From: Hsuehochloa calcarea
Taxonomy: Eukaryota > Streptophyta > Magnoliopsida > Poales > Poaceae
Length of the DNA: 64,000 nucleotides
Assembly (NCBI GenBank): GCA_036346395.1
Contig: CM070594.1
Location: forward strand, 57,583,519-57,647,518
Reading direction: 5' to 3'
Under the pieces are notes generated by a model. It made no database searches. It saw only the letters and a list, made by a program, of their open reading frames with translations, and was not told where the DNA came from. Position 1 is the stretch's first letter. Each line of letters begins with the position of its first letter. A program made the translations under genes and the position numbers. Below are positions 47,070-59,063 of this stretch, piece by piece.

Positions 47070-47282
47070 CTATGCCCCAAGGCCACAACAGAGGCGAATC
47101 TTACCCCAAGGCACCGGACGAGGAGTAAATTGTGCCTCTGGGCCACGACAGAGGGACCCCCCCAATCGGACGTGCCACGAGGGGGAAACCGTGCCCCTGG
47201 GGCACAACAGAGGCGAATCCAGCCCCCTGGGGTGAGGTATTATTTGACACGTGGCACGACGGGGTGCCCCCCCCCCCCCCCC
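47070..47282. repeat. 60-bp tandem array (30-bp subunits) ending in a C16 run
   Basis: Copies beginning tgccccaaggccac (47073), tgcctctgggccac (47133) and tgcccctggggcac (47192), each followed by acagagg, define a unit of about 60 bp. Half-units such as accccaaggcaccggac lie between them. A run of 16 C residues is at 47267-47282. It may be a transposon subterminal array; no ends were identified. Confidence 0.7.
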
Positions 47283-47479
47283 GTGGGCACAGTGGAGAGT
47301 ACCATTTTTGCAATTACAACGGAGAGGGACAAATTTTGTTATTCACCCCGTCAAAAGTGCTATAAGTGCAAAAAAAAACTCCTAGTAAACTATGAAGTGA
47401 ACTTTAGAGCACCCAAAATGGCGGAAGTTTACTGGAACATTACTCAAACTAATCCTACTCTCGATTTTCTTTAGGGCTT

Positions 47480-48267
47480 TAACGAGGTTTTTTTTAATAT
47501 ATGTTTTATATGGAAGTTCTTTTCATCTAGAGAGCTAATTTGCATATTTCTTCTTCTCATATTTATTGCCAACATCATTTTTTTCCTCCATAAGCTTAAC
47601 CCATTGTCCCAAGTGTTACGATTTCTTCAAACCCTAGATTGATTTTGTGGAAGCTTTCCAGTCTACCATCTATTCCTCTGTCATGCATTTTGTGGAGGCT
47701 TTCCAGTCTACCCTCTATCCCTTTACTTTTTTTGTGGTGCCGCTTACAATTGCATAATGAGGCTAGAAGGTATGGACATATTTATAGACTCCACTTCCAG
47801 GTGATACAAAATGACCCATTTGTTTTTGATACACCATGAGATTCCTGAACCATGTCACCAACCACAATTAGACAGACCAATTTCGTGAGTCTAAAATATA
47901 TTAGTCTCTAGCACACATGTGTGAGTCATGCACTATGATCAGATTTTTACAAGATCAATTCCAGTCTGATCATGTGGGTCAACAGCCTACAGAGCCGATC
48001 CTGCAAAACAAACCTAGCTATTCTGTCATGTGCTGTATCCGGATTAATCATATGAATGCATATTAAATTCCAGTAGACTCGATCTGAATAAATATGTTTA
48101 CCAAATTATTGCACAGTCATCCTCAACACCTCGAGTATTAATTTCTCGAGTTAAATTTCACATCAAGTTATTCCCTATCACATACATCAATAATATGAAT
48201 AATTCCATACTGAGTTAAAACATACAATAGCCACAATAAATGTTGAAAGCCACATAAAAATCCAACA
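47480..48267 (-). repeat. 3' LTR of copia element A (outer end uncertain)
   Basis: The inner border at 48267 is supported by tgttgga after the purine tract on the minus strand. No partner LTR is in the window, so the outer border is approximate. A near-duplicated block (gtggaagctttccagtctac and gtggaggctttccagtctac) is at 47645-47720. Confidence 0.55.
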
Positions 48268-48308
48268 TCTCCCACTTGGCTGAAAACATTTCAATCAATA
48301 AAATGAAG

Positions 48309-51300
48309 TCACATGTGTTTAACATGCTTAGAAAATAATTCATGACTAGCTAGCTTTGTCAGTGGATCTGCAACCATATCAATGCTAGGCAAATAAACCA
48401 AACGAATAGATTCGAGTCTATTTATTACATCACGAATATGGTGATACCTTCCTTCATTGTGTTTACTTTTACTAATAAATTTAGGATCCTTCGAGACCTT
48501 GATTACTGCTTGGTTATCACAGAAAATAGTGTAACATCCCAAAAATTTGGTATGTTTTAAAGTTTTAACAGAAAAATAACCATTTGAATTTTTCTACTAA
48601 AGTTAAAGCTAAATTAGAAATTTCAGAGATCAAAACAATTTAATATGACTAATCCCAACATCAACTATTATTAAAATTATTTTATTTGAATTCTATGGGC
48701 TTAGATATGTTTTATAGAATTTTTCTGAGTTCATTTGCTAATTTCTATTTGCCTTTTGGATTTTCTGCTATTTTCTAAAAAGAAAACCTATTCTATTTTC
48801 CGAAACAGTAACTGGGCCGAAACCCAATCACTTTTCCGGCCCAACTCTCGCGCCTCGGCCCGTCTCCCTCCGGCCTTTCCCGCGCTGCAGCCCGCCCGCG
48901 CTCTCCCGCTGCCCGGTGGCCCCGCCGAAATCTCGCCGCGCCTGCTTTCCCCTCTCTGCCATGTGGGACCACCGACGCCACGTCGTCTTCGTCTTCAACC
49001 CGGACTCGTCTCCGAGTCCTGCTCCCGCACGCCGCACGCCGCCGTCTCCAGCTGGGACTCCTCTTCCCCGGGGCTATAAAAGGCCCAAGACCCCCACCAA
49101 ATCCCTCGCCCCTCCTCCCTCCTCCAGACCCCCAAAGCGCCGGACGCTCCTTCGTCTTCCCGAGCGCGCAATTGCCGAAGCAACCACCGCCGGCCGAAGC
49201 TCTTCGCCGCCGCCCTCCGTCGCCTCCAGTCTTCCCTCGGCCGCGCGACTATTGCCAATAAGTGCGCAATAGCCGGAACTTCACCCCGCCGCCCTCGCCT
49301 TCGCTCGCCGGTGCTTCCTCCGCCGTTGCCGCCTCGTCCGGCAACGCCCTCTCGTCACCGCCGCCACCATTGTCGCCGCCACCGGTGAGCCGTCGCCACC
49401 CGACCTCCGCTGCCACCTCCAGCAGCTCCGCTGTCTCCCTAGGGTCTCATTTTGCTGCTCCACCGCCGTCGACGTGCCGCCGTCCGCCGTCACCGCCACC
49501 GGCAAGATCCTCGGCCGAGCTTTCCTCTGCTTTGGTCAGGCGTGTCGGGCCACCAGTACCACCTTAGAAGTTGTGTCCCCGTGGCGCTCGTGATTCCTGC
49601 TGGTACGCCACGTGGTACGCCCGAACCCCCTCCCGAGCCAAACCTCCTTGGACTCAATCCACGGTGCACCCAGTCACTTCCAAGTGGGACCCACCTTCGG
49701 TTGATTTTAATTCCAGCCGAAATATCCTCGCTGACGTCAGCTGACGTCATAAGTCGATTTTCCCATTGAAAAATAAATCGGGAAATTAAATTAAAATCCA
49801 AATTAGGGTTTTAATTTATTCTCAATCTTCCAAAACCCATATCTTTTGCATCCGAACTCCGATTGAGCCCATTCAAATTTGTAAATTCATATAATTTCGA
49901 GCTCTATTTATTTATGATTTTTATTTAATTTTTGGTGTTGGTTTTATCTCTGTTTGATATTTATTTGTTCCATTTGCTTGTTTTGCGAGTAGACGTTGCT
50001 ACTTCGGGAAGTTTTGAACAAGGAGAAGTACACCAAGATCAAGATCAATCCCAGGATTTATTCCAAGGCAAGCCGTAGTCCTTTGATCATATTGATCCTA
50101 TGATTTCAAAAGTATATTGTTTTATACAATTGCATGCTATCTTTATATCAATTGTTTTGAGTTTAGTTATTACCTGTTGTCATTATGCCTCCATTGAACA
50201 TTTGAATGCCATGAATCCTTTGTCACCCTAGCTTGGATAATTTTAGTTGAACATATTTGTATCACCAACATGGGTATCGTATTAGTGCTTAGTCAAGCCT
50301 AGTCTCGATGGGTTCATCATCACATGTGTCATAATGATTAATCTGGATTTAATGATAAATGGAATTGTGGTGGTTAGCCACTTTGTAAAATTTGTGTTCC
50401 ATGCAGGGGATGTCATTGGTTTATTTTAAACAAAATGGTTTTCACTCAGGCGAGTGGATGGTGGATTGAGGGTGTGGATTTAATACGTTGTGGGTTTGTG
50501 GAAAGTTCGTCTGAGTAACTTGTCAAGGACTTAATCTTGTGCGCCATTGAGCTGAGCCTTAATCGTACAACCACATGTCCTGTATGGGTGGGACCTGGCT
50601 GATTAATTAGCAATATCTTATTTCTGGTTCTGTCTTGGAAGAGTGAGTTACGGGGTACGTACTCACTATGGCGCAAGAGGGGGGCCCTGTTTGGTCGGAT
50701 GGAGACATTCAGTGTTGAAATCTTAGCGGGCAGAACTGGGTTAAGAAGGAGCTTTGTAAAGGCTTTATCACGTGCTCTAGCCTGCTTACCTAAGGTAGTG
50801 AGCAGTGGTATCGACGGATGCCAAACCAACTAGAGAAGTCGTGTCTTGTGGGTCAAGCTGTACAACCTCTGCAAAGTGTGTAAAACTATTCGAATAGCCG
50901 TGTCCGCGGTTATGGACGTGCTCGGGGATTTCACACGGGAGATAGAGTTTCTTCTAAAAATAAGTCGGAGTGTGAATGGGAAGTTCACTTGATGATTATA
51001 ATGTGTGTTCGGTGAATGGGTAATTCACTTGGTGGTTTGTGTCGACGGGTGAATGGGGAGTTCACTTGTCTTTGGTTTGGTTGAGAAGTGAATGGTTAGT
51101 TCGCTGGTTGTTTCAAAGAAATTATTTAAGTATTTATTATTCTTTTCAATTACGCATTTCAATCTATTTATTGTATTTGTCATAAATGATGTCTTCTGCA
51201 AAAGAATCATACAGCTAACCTTTGGTAAGCCTTGCATGAATACTATTTGCATATATTTCCCTACGGCCTGCTGAGTGCTTTATGTACTCACGGCTCATGC

Positions 51301-52395
51301 CTTTGTTGATCAGTTGAAGAATATCAAGCTGCACAGGAGTTCTTTCAGAAAGAAGACTATGAAGGTTTTGCGGATTAGGATGCGTTCTCCACTCGATTGC
51401 CTGTGGGCATGTTGATTGACCTTTCCAAGTTTCTCGTTCCGCTGCAAGAGTTAATTTGTTTCTTTAGCCCTGCGTGGCAAGTTAAGTAAACATTGACCAT
51501 AAGGTCCAGTTATTATTATTTTGAGATCTTTCTAGTTAAATCGAATAAATGGATGGTATTTCATCATTTGTTTTTCAGGTGAGCTAGCTCGATCCAGGAC
51601 TAGTTCAGAATACACAGAGGGTTCCTGAGATGTATTTTTGGGTCTCGATAAATAGTGTCAGGTTGTGAGGCAATTTCCAAGACCTTAAGTAATGCTAGAA
51701 ATTCCCTCAGCCATACACCTTTTGCTGCGTCAGATGCGGCAATGTATTAAGCTTCCATGGAGCAAAGAGTAACTGAATCCTATTTCCTGCAGCACCAACA
51801 AATTGCACCTCCTGCCAAAGTAAATAGATAACCAGAAGTTAATTTTCGATCATCCGGATCCCCTTGCCAATCAGCTTCAATATAACCCTGCAGGTGAAGA
51901 TTACGACCATTAAGACATGATGAATAATCCATAGTTCATTTGACATAACACAATACATATTTGATTTGTTTCCAATGCTCTTCCTCAGAATTCTTTTAAT
52001 ATCTACTAATAATTCCAATGGTATGGCTAAGATCAGGTCGTGTAAATAACATAGCATACACAAGACATCCCAAAGCTGAAGAATAAGGAATACCATTCAT
52101 TCTATCTTTTTCCTCATGAGTTTTTGGACATAATTCCTCACTGAGTTTAGTTCCCGTCACAATAGGTACATTAACAGATTTGCTGTTTTTCTTAGAAAAC
52201 CATTTTAAAACGCTTCGAAGTTATGCCTTTTGGGACAACCTAATAACTCTTTTATTCTGATCTCCATGTATTTCTACTCTTAAAACATAGAAAGCTTCAT
52301 CTATATCTTTCATGTCAAATTTAGAATACAACCAAGTTTTCACTTCCATCAATGTATTTTATCATTTGAAGCAATGAAAATATTATCAACATATA
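48309..52395 (-). pseudogene. Copia A reverse transcriptase C-terminus and RNase H, split by a solo LTR
   Basis: From the right, 52395 to 52000 encodes the end of the reverse transcriptase over several frames: a YVDN variant of the catalytic YVDD is at the far right, then MKDIDEAFYVL, SEELCPKTHEEKDRMNG and LFTRPDLSH. RNase H follows at 51656-51900 (GYIEADWQGDPDDRKLTSGY, YIAASDAAKGVWLREF). It is cut by the solo LTR within the motif that ends TIFCDNQ and resumes at 48529 with CDNQAVIKVSKDPKFIS and VYLPSIDMVADPLTK. The aatag duplication shows that the two pieces were adjacent. Several stops and shifts show it was already decaying. Confidence 0.82.
48530..51650 (+). mobile_element. Solo LTR, plus strand, perfect aatag target duplication
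   Basis: It starts tgtaacatccc and ends gtctcgata, with the final CA mutated to TA. aatag flanks both sides (48525-48529, 51651-51655). TATA box tataaaag at 49075-49082. The section 50878-50930, with gaatagccgtgtcc, is shared with the other solo LTRs of this family. Pro-rich frames between 48735 and 49570 come from GC-rich leader sequence. Confidence 0.9.
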
Positions 52396-52398
52396 ATG

Positions 52399-54195
52399 TG
52401 TTGGACCGAAAAGGCGACTAGAGGGGGGGGTGAATAGGAGCACGCTCACTTTTTCACAAAATATGAATTTAACACAATTTCACTCCAATAGCTATGATGA
52501 AGCTATGAAGATCAATATACCAGTACAGCGGAAGACTAGTATTGAATCCAATTAAACCCCTAAGCAACGCGACAAAAATCAGCAAGAATCAAAACTAACA
52601 GAGACTAGTCGGTCTGACCGCTGTTATACTGGCGGTCTGATCGGTACTAAATCGGTCTGACATCTGGTGTGGGGCGGTCGACCGGCACCAAATCGGTCTG
52701 ACCTCTGGTGTAGGGCGGTCTGACCGGCAGGCTCCAGAACAGTAAAAACAGCCCGATGACGAAGTTGCAATTAGGTCTAACTTTTGATTCTCAACTCCAA
52801 ACTTCACGAAACTTTGCACACACCTTCTCTATGATATTAAGGACCTATTCCAATCAACAATTATGATAATTCTTGGACGAACAAAGATCTTTTATGATCT
52901 GATTGAAGAAGGGTGCAAAACCGGGCAAAAGTGAAAACTAGATCCAATCGCTTGCTCGTGGGTGATTGATGATCAAATTGATCCTAGATGGGTTCCCACA
53001 CATCACAGCAAGCTAATCCACGTAAAAGAATCAATCACAAACTCACGGATCAAAGAAAGCCCTAAAATCATGAAATTGAAAGCAAGAACGAAAAGAGACT
53101 TATCTCAAGCAAACCTTGCATAGATTAAGAACGTGATTGCTGTTGGATTACACCCACACCATCATGGATCAGTGGTCAATCCAAGATCACGAAATTCACC
53201 TCAAACCATAAAGAGCCCTAGCCTCCACCTCAACTCCCCCTAAGCCAATTAGGGTTTTGAAACATAAAAAGGCGAGAGAGAAAAGAGCTAGATGGTGCAG
53301 CCACCACCTCCTCCTATTTATAGTGGAGGCTTAGAACTCCTAGGGTTTGACTCCATTGGGCTCCCGTTAAGGCCCACTAACAAGCGGGTCACACGCACGC
53401 GCAAAGCGCCGTCTTTAACCTTTGACCTAAACGGCTTCACCTAGCGCCATCTTGCGCCTCGATTTGCTAATAGGTCACCCTTGTCCATCTTGCGCCACGC
53501 TTGAGTCATTGACCTCACCCGGCATCGCCGATCGCTCGGACCTCAACTCTCCAAGTCTAGTCCCGATCCTCCTCGCCGTTGACCGTCGTTGACCACCAAG
53601 CAACCTGCACAACCATAGACAAGCAAACACGAATTCGGGAACAAGTTCTTCACAACTTGACCCATGTTAGTCAAAACATGCATCATGCAAATCATATGCC
53701 ATGAAACCAATGACTTTGACCTAACAAAACAACATTGCCACGAAGTTGGCCGACGTTCAAGTAGAAACTGGTCTGACCGCTCCATGTGAGCCGGTCGGAC
53801 CGCCACTCTGGCCGGTCGGACCGCCCCAGGGACTTAGCCGAAATTCATGCCCTGAAATTCCGAGACCTTCTGGAAACTTAAATTGAATAGAACTTCTTAC
53901 TGGAGACTCCAAAAATCATGAGACCAAGTGCATTGGGATCCCCTCACTTGCCTACAACACCTTTTTTTGGCCCAGCTCGTTTTGACCACTTTTAGGTCAC
54001 AGCCGGTCCGACCACCGCACATGGTCGGTCCGACCGATTTGGGACCGGTCGGACCGCCATGCTATGGCCGGTTGGACCGCCCCTGTCCAGAATGCCTGAA
54101 GTTTTGTCGAAAACTCGTGAAACGACAAACCGTAAACACCATTGCCAATTGTCACATCATCCTAAGATCTGGAATATATCCCCATGATATCCACA
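52399..54195 (-). repeat. 3' LTR of copia element B
   Basis: On the minus strand it runs from TGTGGATATC to GGTCCAACA, 1,797 bp. It contains clusters of palindromic cggtcngaccg motifs at 52605-52735 and 53760-54085. Confidence 0.88.
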
Positions 54196-54207
54196 ATCTC
54201 CCCCTTG
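54196..54207 (-). other. Polypurine tract of copia element B
   Basis: On the minus strand caagggggagat abuts the LTR start tgtggat. Confidence 0.85.
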
Positions 54208-54602
54208 ATGAACACATTGGCAATTATCCAGAAAATGTAAGTAAGAGGTTTGAAAACGATCTTACTCGCAGTTTTCGCACAAAGGCACAACTTGGTCCAT
54301 AAGTAAGAAAAAGCAATGTAAATGACCAAGCTAGCATCAGAATAGTATAGGCATGTGAGACAAGGCAAAAGAAAGCATAAAAACTTTGATTTCCAGAAAA
54401 GGGTCAAAATTCTCACATGAGGTCCATATGAAAGAACAATTGTTCAATTGACCTATGATCATTGTGAGGATAAAAGAATGCAATTCAAGTTCAGAATATT
54501 CAATAAGACAATAAGAATGCAACTCAAGAACTCCCCCTCACTATGATCCTCAAATTTCAGAAACTTCCAAATTTTCAGTTTCTCCCCCTTTGTAAAACAA
54601 TG

Positions 54603-54632
54603 ATATATATATATATATATCTATATATATAT
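54603..54632. repeat. (TA)n microsatellite
   Basis: A run of AT dinucleotides with one interruption (ctatat). Confidence 0.85.
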
Positions 54633-55244
54633 CCAACTTTCTCCTCCTTTGTATAATCTTCTCCCCCAACAATGAAATATCTTCTCATTAACACATCTTC
54701 TCCCCCTTTGACAATGGATTCATCAAGGAATCACGCCTTCCTCTCATCTAGAGATAACAAATAGAGAATAATGAAAGAAACAAAAACAAAAGAAGCATAA
54801 AGAGGAGTATGCATGAAGTGCAATGGAGTGGCTTCATTTTTGTATTTTTCAATTTTTGATTACAAGAAGCTTTGGAGATTACCCAAAAGAGCTAGCCAGT
54901 ATTTCTAATATTGCACAAACAGCATATCAAGCCTGACAGCGCTAGCAAGATCATGGTAAGATATGTATATCAAAGCTAAGCACAAAGGCTCAAAAGTAAA
55001 GCAGTAGATTTGATCAATTTAAGCAACGCTTCAAATTCAGTAAGTTCATCAACAGGGATCCTAAAGTGAAATTGGCCATGTCAAAATATCAAAGTGAGAT
55101 CAAAAATCTAACAAAGACCACATTAAGAGTCAATCAGGTCCTGTATTGAATCATTTTGCTCAATATTTTGTAAAAGCTCATTTGTCAACATTTTTCTCAT
55201 ATGCATTGAATATTGAAGTTGACTAATGATCTAACTTAGTGACA

Positions 55245-55490
55245 AGATCCTGGACTAGGAGCCATCCACAAACTCATCCTAAGCTTCGACCAGAAGTTGA
55301 TTAAAGGTATATCTTAGTAAAGAAGATCCTGGACTAGGAGCCATCCACAAACTCTTTCTAAGCTTCTACCAGGGCGACAAATCTTGAGGTTCATGTCATT
55401 TCTGACAAGCAGTCCCCATGAGATCGTCTGGTTCATCAAACTATCTCTAAGTTCATGTCATTTGACAAGCAGTCTCGTAAGAATAGTTTG
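55245..55490. repeat. Two adjacent local duplications
   Basis: agatcctggactaggagcca occurs at 55245 and 55324 (period 79). gttcatgtcattt followed by gacaagcagtc occurs at 55389 and 55451 (period 62). Confidence 0.8.
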
Positions 55491-56051
55491 GCACAATTTA
55501 AGCATAAGACAATCTTGATTTTCATTTTTCACATCAGCAGTTTTAGAATCTCAAGAACACAAAAGCTCAAGTAATTGTCAATTTTAGATCAAAGAGCTAA
55601 CAAAGCAATTCTGACAGGGCCAATGTCACAAGAGGAGCACTAATTGCGCAACTCGCTAAAACATCCACAAATTGCAATTTCTTAGTTCGAGTTGTTTTAA
55701 AAGTTCTAGCTCATATAGCAAAGACTTAGCTACACATGTAAAAGTATGATAATTCTAGCAAGTCAAAGAACTGGACATGACATTGAGCGCGAATTGAAGT
55801 ACTACAGCTCCAAAGGGTAATAGGCAAAGCTTCATCAATTTTAAAAGATAAGCAGAAAATCTAATATTACAATGCATCTTTTTGGATTTTTGATACCACT
55901 TGTTGGATTTTTCATATGAATGCAATATGATACAATGAGATGCAATAAAAATCCTAAAAACCTAAAAATTTCAAAAAGATCACTAAGTTCAGAAAAAGAA
56001 CAATAAAAGATCAAAAGAACAAGGAAAGATCAGAAAAGATCAAACTCCCCC

Positions 56052-56745
56052 TCAAATCAACCCATAGGGATAAATTACCCCTAACTCACTTCTCAAGGTG
56101 GCAAACCTGGTTTGATCTAAAGGCTTGGTGAGAATATCCGCCAATTGAGCATCGGACTCCACGAAGTGCATCACAATATCCCCTTTTTCGACATGATCTT
56201 TAAGGAAGTGAAAGCGAATGTCTATGTGCTTAGTCATAGAATGTTGCACTGGGTTTTTAGCAATATTAATAGCAGAAGTGTTATCACAGAAAAGAGGAAC
56301 ACTAGCAAAATTTAACCCATAATCTTTCAGAGTGGACGTCATCCACAAAATTTGGCTACAGCAACTAGCAGCAGCTACATACTCCGCTTCAGCAGTGGAT
56401 TGTGCAACAGAAGACTGCTTCCTAGAAGACCAAGATACAAGAGAAGTGCCTAGGAAGTGACAGGTGCCTGAGGTACTCTTCCTATCTAACCGACAGCCCG
56501 CAAAATCAGAATCTGAAAAACCCCTAATGGACAAAGCTGAAGAGCATGAATACCAAATGGGTAGAGTGTAAATACCTGAATAAGAGCTTAACGGCCTGGC
56601 GATGGGAAGTTCTCGGAGATGCTTGAAAACTCGTCGACTGCGTGAAGGAGGTGAACCATCTTGAGTCTCCGGTCATATGACGTGAACAGCCGGAGTCAAC
56701 AAAGCACGTGCTCTTCCTCTTTCCGCGGCAATCCTGAAAAATCAA
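56052..56745 (-). pseudogene. Copia B protease fragment joined to RNase H
   Basis: On the minus strand, STCFVDSGCSRHMTG (protease, with the catalytic DSG) is followed after about 20 residues by SPRTSHRQAVKLLFRYL, which normally lies at the end of reverse transcriptase. A change of frame leads into the 160-codon RNase H (GFSDSDFAGCRLDRKSTSGT, QSTAEAEYVAA, FCDNTSAI, ADILTKPLDQTRFATLRSEL). Integrase and almost the whole reverse transcriptase are missing. RNase H itself is open to its natural stop. The element cannot transpose without help from an intact relative. Confidence 0.88.
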
Positions 56746-59004
56746 GGCACAGAAGAACGATGTGTCTCGATACTGGGGTTAGTTAAACAAGACTTGGGTA
56801 CCCAGTACTGAGACACACGTCTGCGAGTAGTATGCAAAGCAGAAGTGTTATCCTTGATTCTATTTGCATTCCTATCATGAGTAATGGTCACAAGAACATG
56901 AGAATTATCCTGTCTAGGAGCATGATGATAAGCATGTGAAACAAATCCTAACCCAGGTTTATTCTTTTCAAAATGACTATGTCTCATAAAAGCTTTAGGT
57001 TGAGTGGATGAAATACTAGCAAAAATTTTCTTATTATTTTTCAACCTACGCCAACAAAACTCAATCAAATGCCCACTTTTCTTGCAATAAGTGCAATGGT
57101 ACTTGGTACCACTAGAAGAAGCACCCTTTGAATTAACACACGGTTGGGCAAAACCTGCAGATTTAAAAGAGGTTTTTGCAGGTTGGGTTTTGAATTCAAT
57201 TAAACCTTTTTCCAAGACTTGAATGACTTTTGGCTTTGAATTGTCTTGAAAAGAATTGAATCCTAAACCTTGCTTCTTATAAGGAGTTTTAGACTTGTCA
57301 AGAATCATGTTTAACTGTTTCTTACCTTTAGAAAATTTCTCTAATGTATCATGAAGGTAAGCATTTTCTTTTCTCAAATTAACACAAGCATCACAAGTTT
57401 TATCCATAGATTTCTCCTTATATAAAGCAATTTCAAGCTTAAGAGCGGAACAAGAAGCACAAATAGTAGTTTCAATATTGTCCTTAAGCTTAGCATATTT
57501 GACTCTAGCAGCTTCTAAGATATCTTTGATTTCACGTTCTTTTTCTAAGCATGAAGTGCAAGGGCTAGAATCAATCACATCAGAAGCAATCAACTTGCTA
57601 GACTCTAAATATTTTTCACAAGGAGCAGATTTAATTTTAATTAGCTCGGTTCTAGCATTTTCAAGTTGTTGCAAAGCAATATTGTGAGCAGATTGCAGTT
57701 TAGCCAATTCTGAGTGCATGTCATGACAAGATAAACATTCATCATGTTCAAGAGTCTTAACATTTGCAAGTTCTAGTTTCAGTTTACCAATTTTTGACTC
57801 TAGTTTCTTATTTTTAGTCATGACAAATTCTAGCGCTTCATCTTGACTAAGCAGTTGCTCATATATGGAATCATATTTAGCAGAAAGCTCATCATAAGAG
57901 AGAGATACCTCATCATCATCAATGTCGTCAGTGTCAGCCATGAAGCACATGACGGTGAAGTCCTTGGCCTTCCCCTTCTTGTCCTCTTCGCTCCCGGAGT
58001 CCACATCGCTAACGGATTGCTCTCCAAAAGCGGCAAGGACCCGGTGAGCGGCCTTTATGAGCTTGACAGCATCATACTCAGAGTTGTTCTCATGAGGCTT
58101 CTTCCAGGCTGTCTTCTCCTCCCTGTGCTTGCCCTTACCTTTTAGCTTGGGGCAATTGGTCCGGATGTGGTAGAGCTCTCCACACTCATAGCAAGTAACA
58201 GGACCACCTCTCTTTTTATTTCTCACATTGTTGTAAGCCCGTGTGAATTTTTTAGCTAAAAGGGCTAACTCAACCTCAGGGATATTCTCAAGCTCCTCTT
58301 CATGAATAGCAGATAAACAAGCAAATGAAAATCCAGAAGAAGATTCAAAAGAATCATCAGAAGCCTTTTGAGAGGATGCGCTACCAAAGCTAAATTGTCT
58401 TTCTTGGGATGATCAACTCTTTTAATTTCATGAGTCTTGAGTTTGCTATAAAGCAACTCCAAAGTAAGGCTCGAAAGATCAACATTCTCATTCTATAGCA
58501 AGAGCCTTCATCTCCCACTCCTTGGTGTTGATTGCAGCCAAGAGGTGGGTGGCATTTTCAGATTGAGAGTATTCAATATCAACAGCTTTCATCTGATTAA
58601 TCACTTTATTAAAGCGACTGAAAATGTCATCGATACTCTCTCCAGGACGCATCTCAAATTTGTTATAATCACGCTTATAGATTGTTTGGCGCACTTTCTT
58701 AATTTGGGACGAACCCTCATGATATGTTTCGAGGGTGTTTCAAATCTCGTCTTGTGATTGCAAGATTGCAAATCCTATCATATTCTTGTCTACCAAGCGC
58801 ACCATATAAAAGATTCTTGGCCTTGTTGTTGTTAGCCAAAAGAACCATAGAAGCAGGAGTTTCAACCTCAGGAATAATGAGCGGGGATCGAACAACGTCC
58901 CATATAGCTTGTCCCTCACTCTCAAGGAATACTCGCATACGATTCTTCCAATAGGCATAGTCGTGCCCATTGAAGATATGCGGTTTTGTAGAGAATCTAT
59001 CCAT
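56742..59004 (-). pseudogene. Copia B gag, three frame breaks
   Basis: The start is the ATG at 59004 (MDRFSTKPHIFNGHDYAYWK). The coat region continues in other frames at 58488-58694 (RPGESIDDIFSRFNKVINQM) and 58265-58462. The C-terminal 494-codon frame 56742-58226 is open. It carries a CX2CX4HX4C zinc knuckle (CYECGELYHIRTNC), an acidic linker, a long coiled-coil rich in Lys, Glu and Leu with CxxC-type pairs (CLSCHDMH, CTSCLEKE, CASCSALK, CDACVNLR), and a second knuckle CTYCKKSGHLIEFC. The long coiled-coil section between knuckles fits SIRE-type copia gag. Three breaks prevent a single product. Confidence 0.85.
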
Positions 59005-59049
59005 CGCTAAAGTTCAGTGACCGGTTAAGATCAAGATTGAACTAACCGG

Positions 59050-59061
59050 GCTCTGATACCA
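59050..59061 (-). other. Primer binding site of copia element B
   Basis: The plus-strand gctctgatacca is tggtatcagagc on the minus strand, 2 bp from the LTR end at 59064. Confidence 0.88.
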
Positions 59062-59063
59062 CT

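Larger units (their letters stand above)
47480..52398 (-). mobile_element. Ty1/copia element A, 3' part, minus strand
   Basis: On the minus strand, reverse transcriptase and RNase H relics run from about 52395 to 48309. A polypurine-like aagtgggagatg and an LTR that begins at 48267 (tgttggattttt on the minus strand) follow. The coding region is split by the solo LTR 48530-51650, and the rest of the element was separated by copia B inserting at 52399 (target sequence taatg). The remaining 5' part would lie beyond copia B, outside the window. The left LTR border near 47480 is an estimate. Confidence 0.75.
54208..56048. other. Non-coding 3' region of copia element B
   Basis: Long AT-rich region between RNase H and the 3' LTR. 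No envelope-like gene is readable. It contains a (TA)n run at 54603-54632 and local tandem duplications at 55245-55490. Confidence 0.6.

Noticed and set aside
48735..49801. Pro/Ser-rich frames of about 100 codons
   Set aside because: Within the GC-rich leader of the solo LTR; no conserved protein features.
54208..56048. Possible envelope-like gene between RNase H and 3' LTR of copia B
   Set aside because: Some SIRE-type elements carry one, but only short broken frames are present here.
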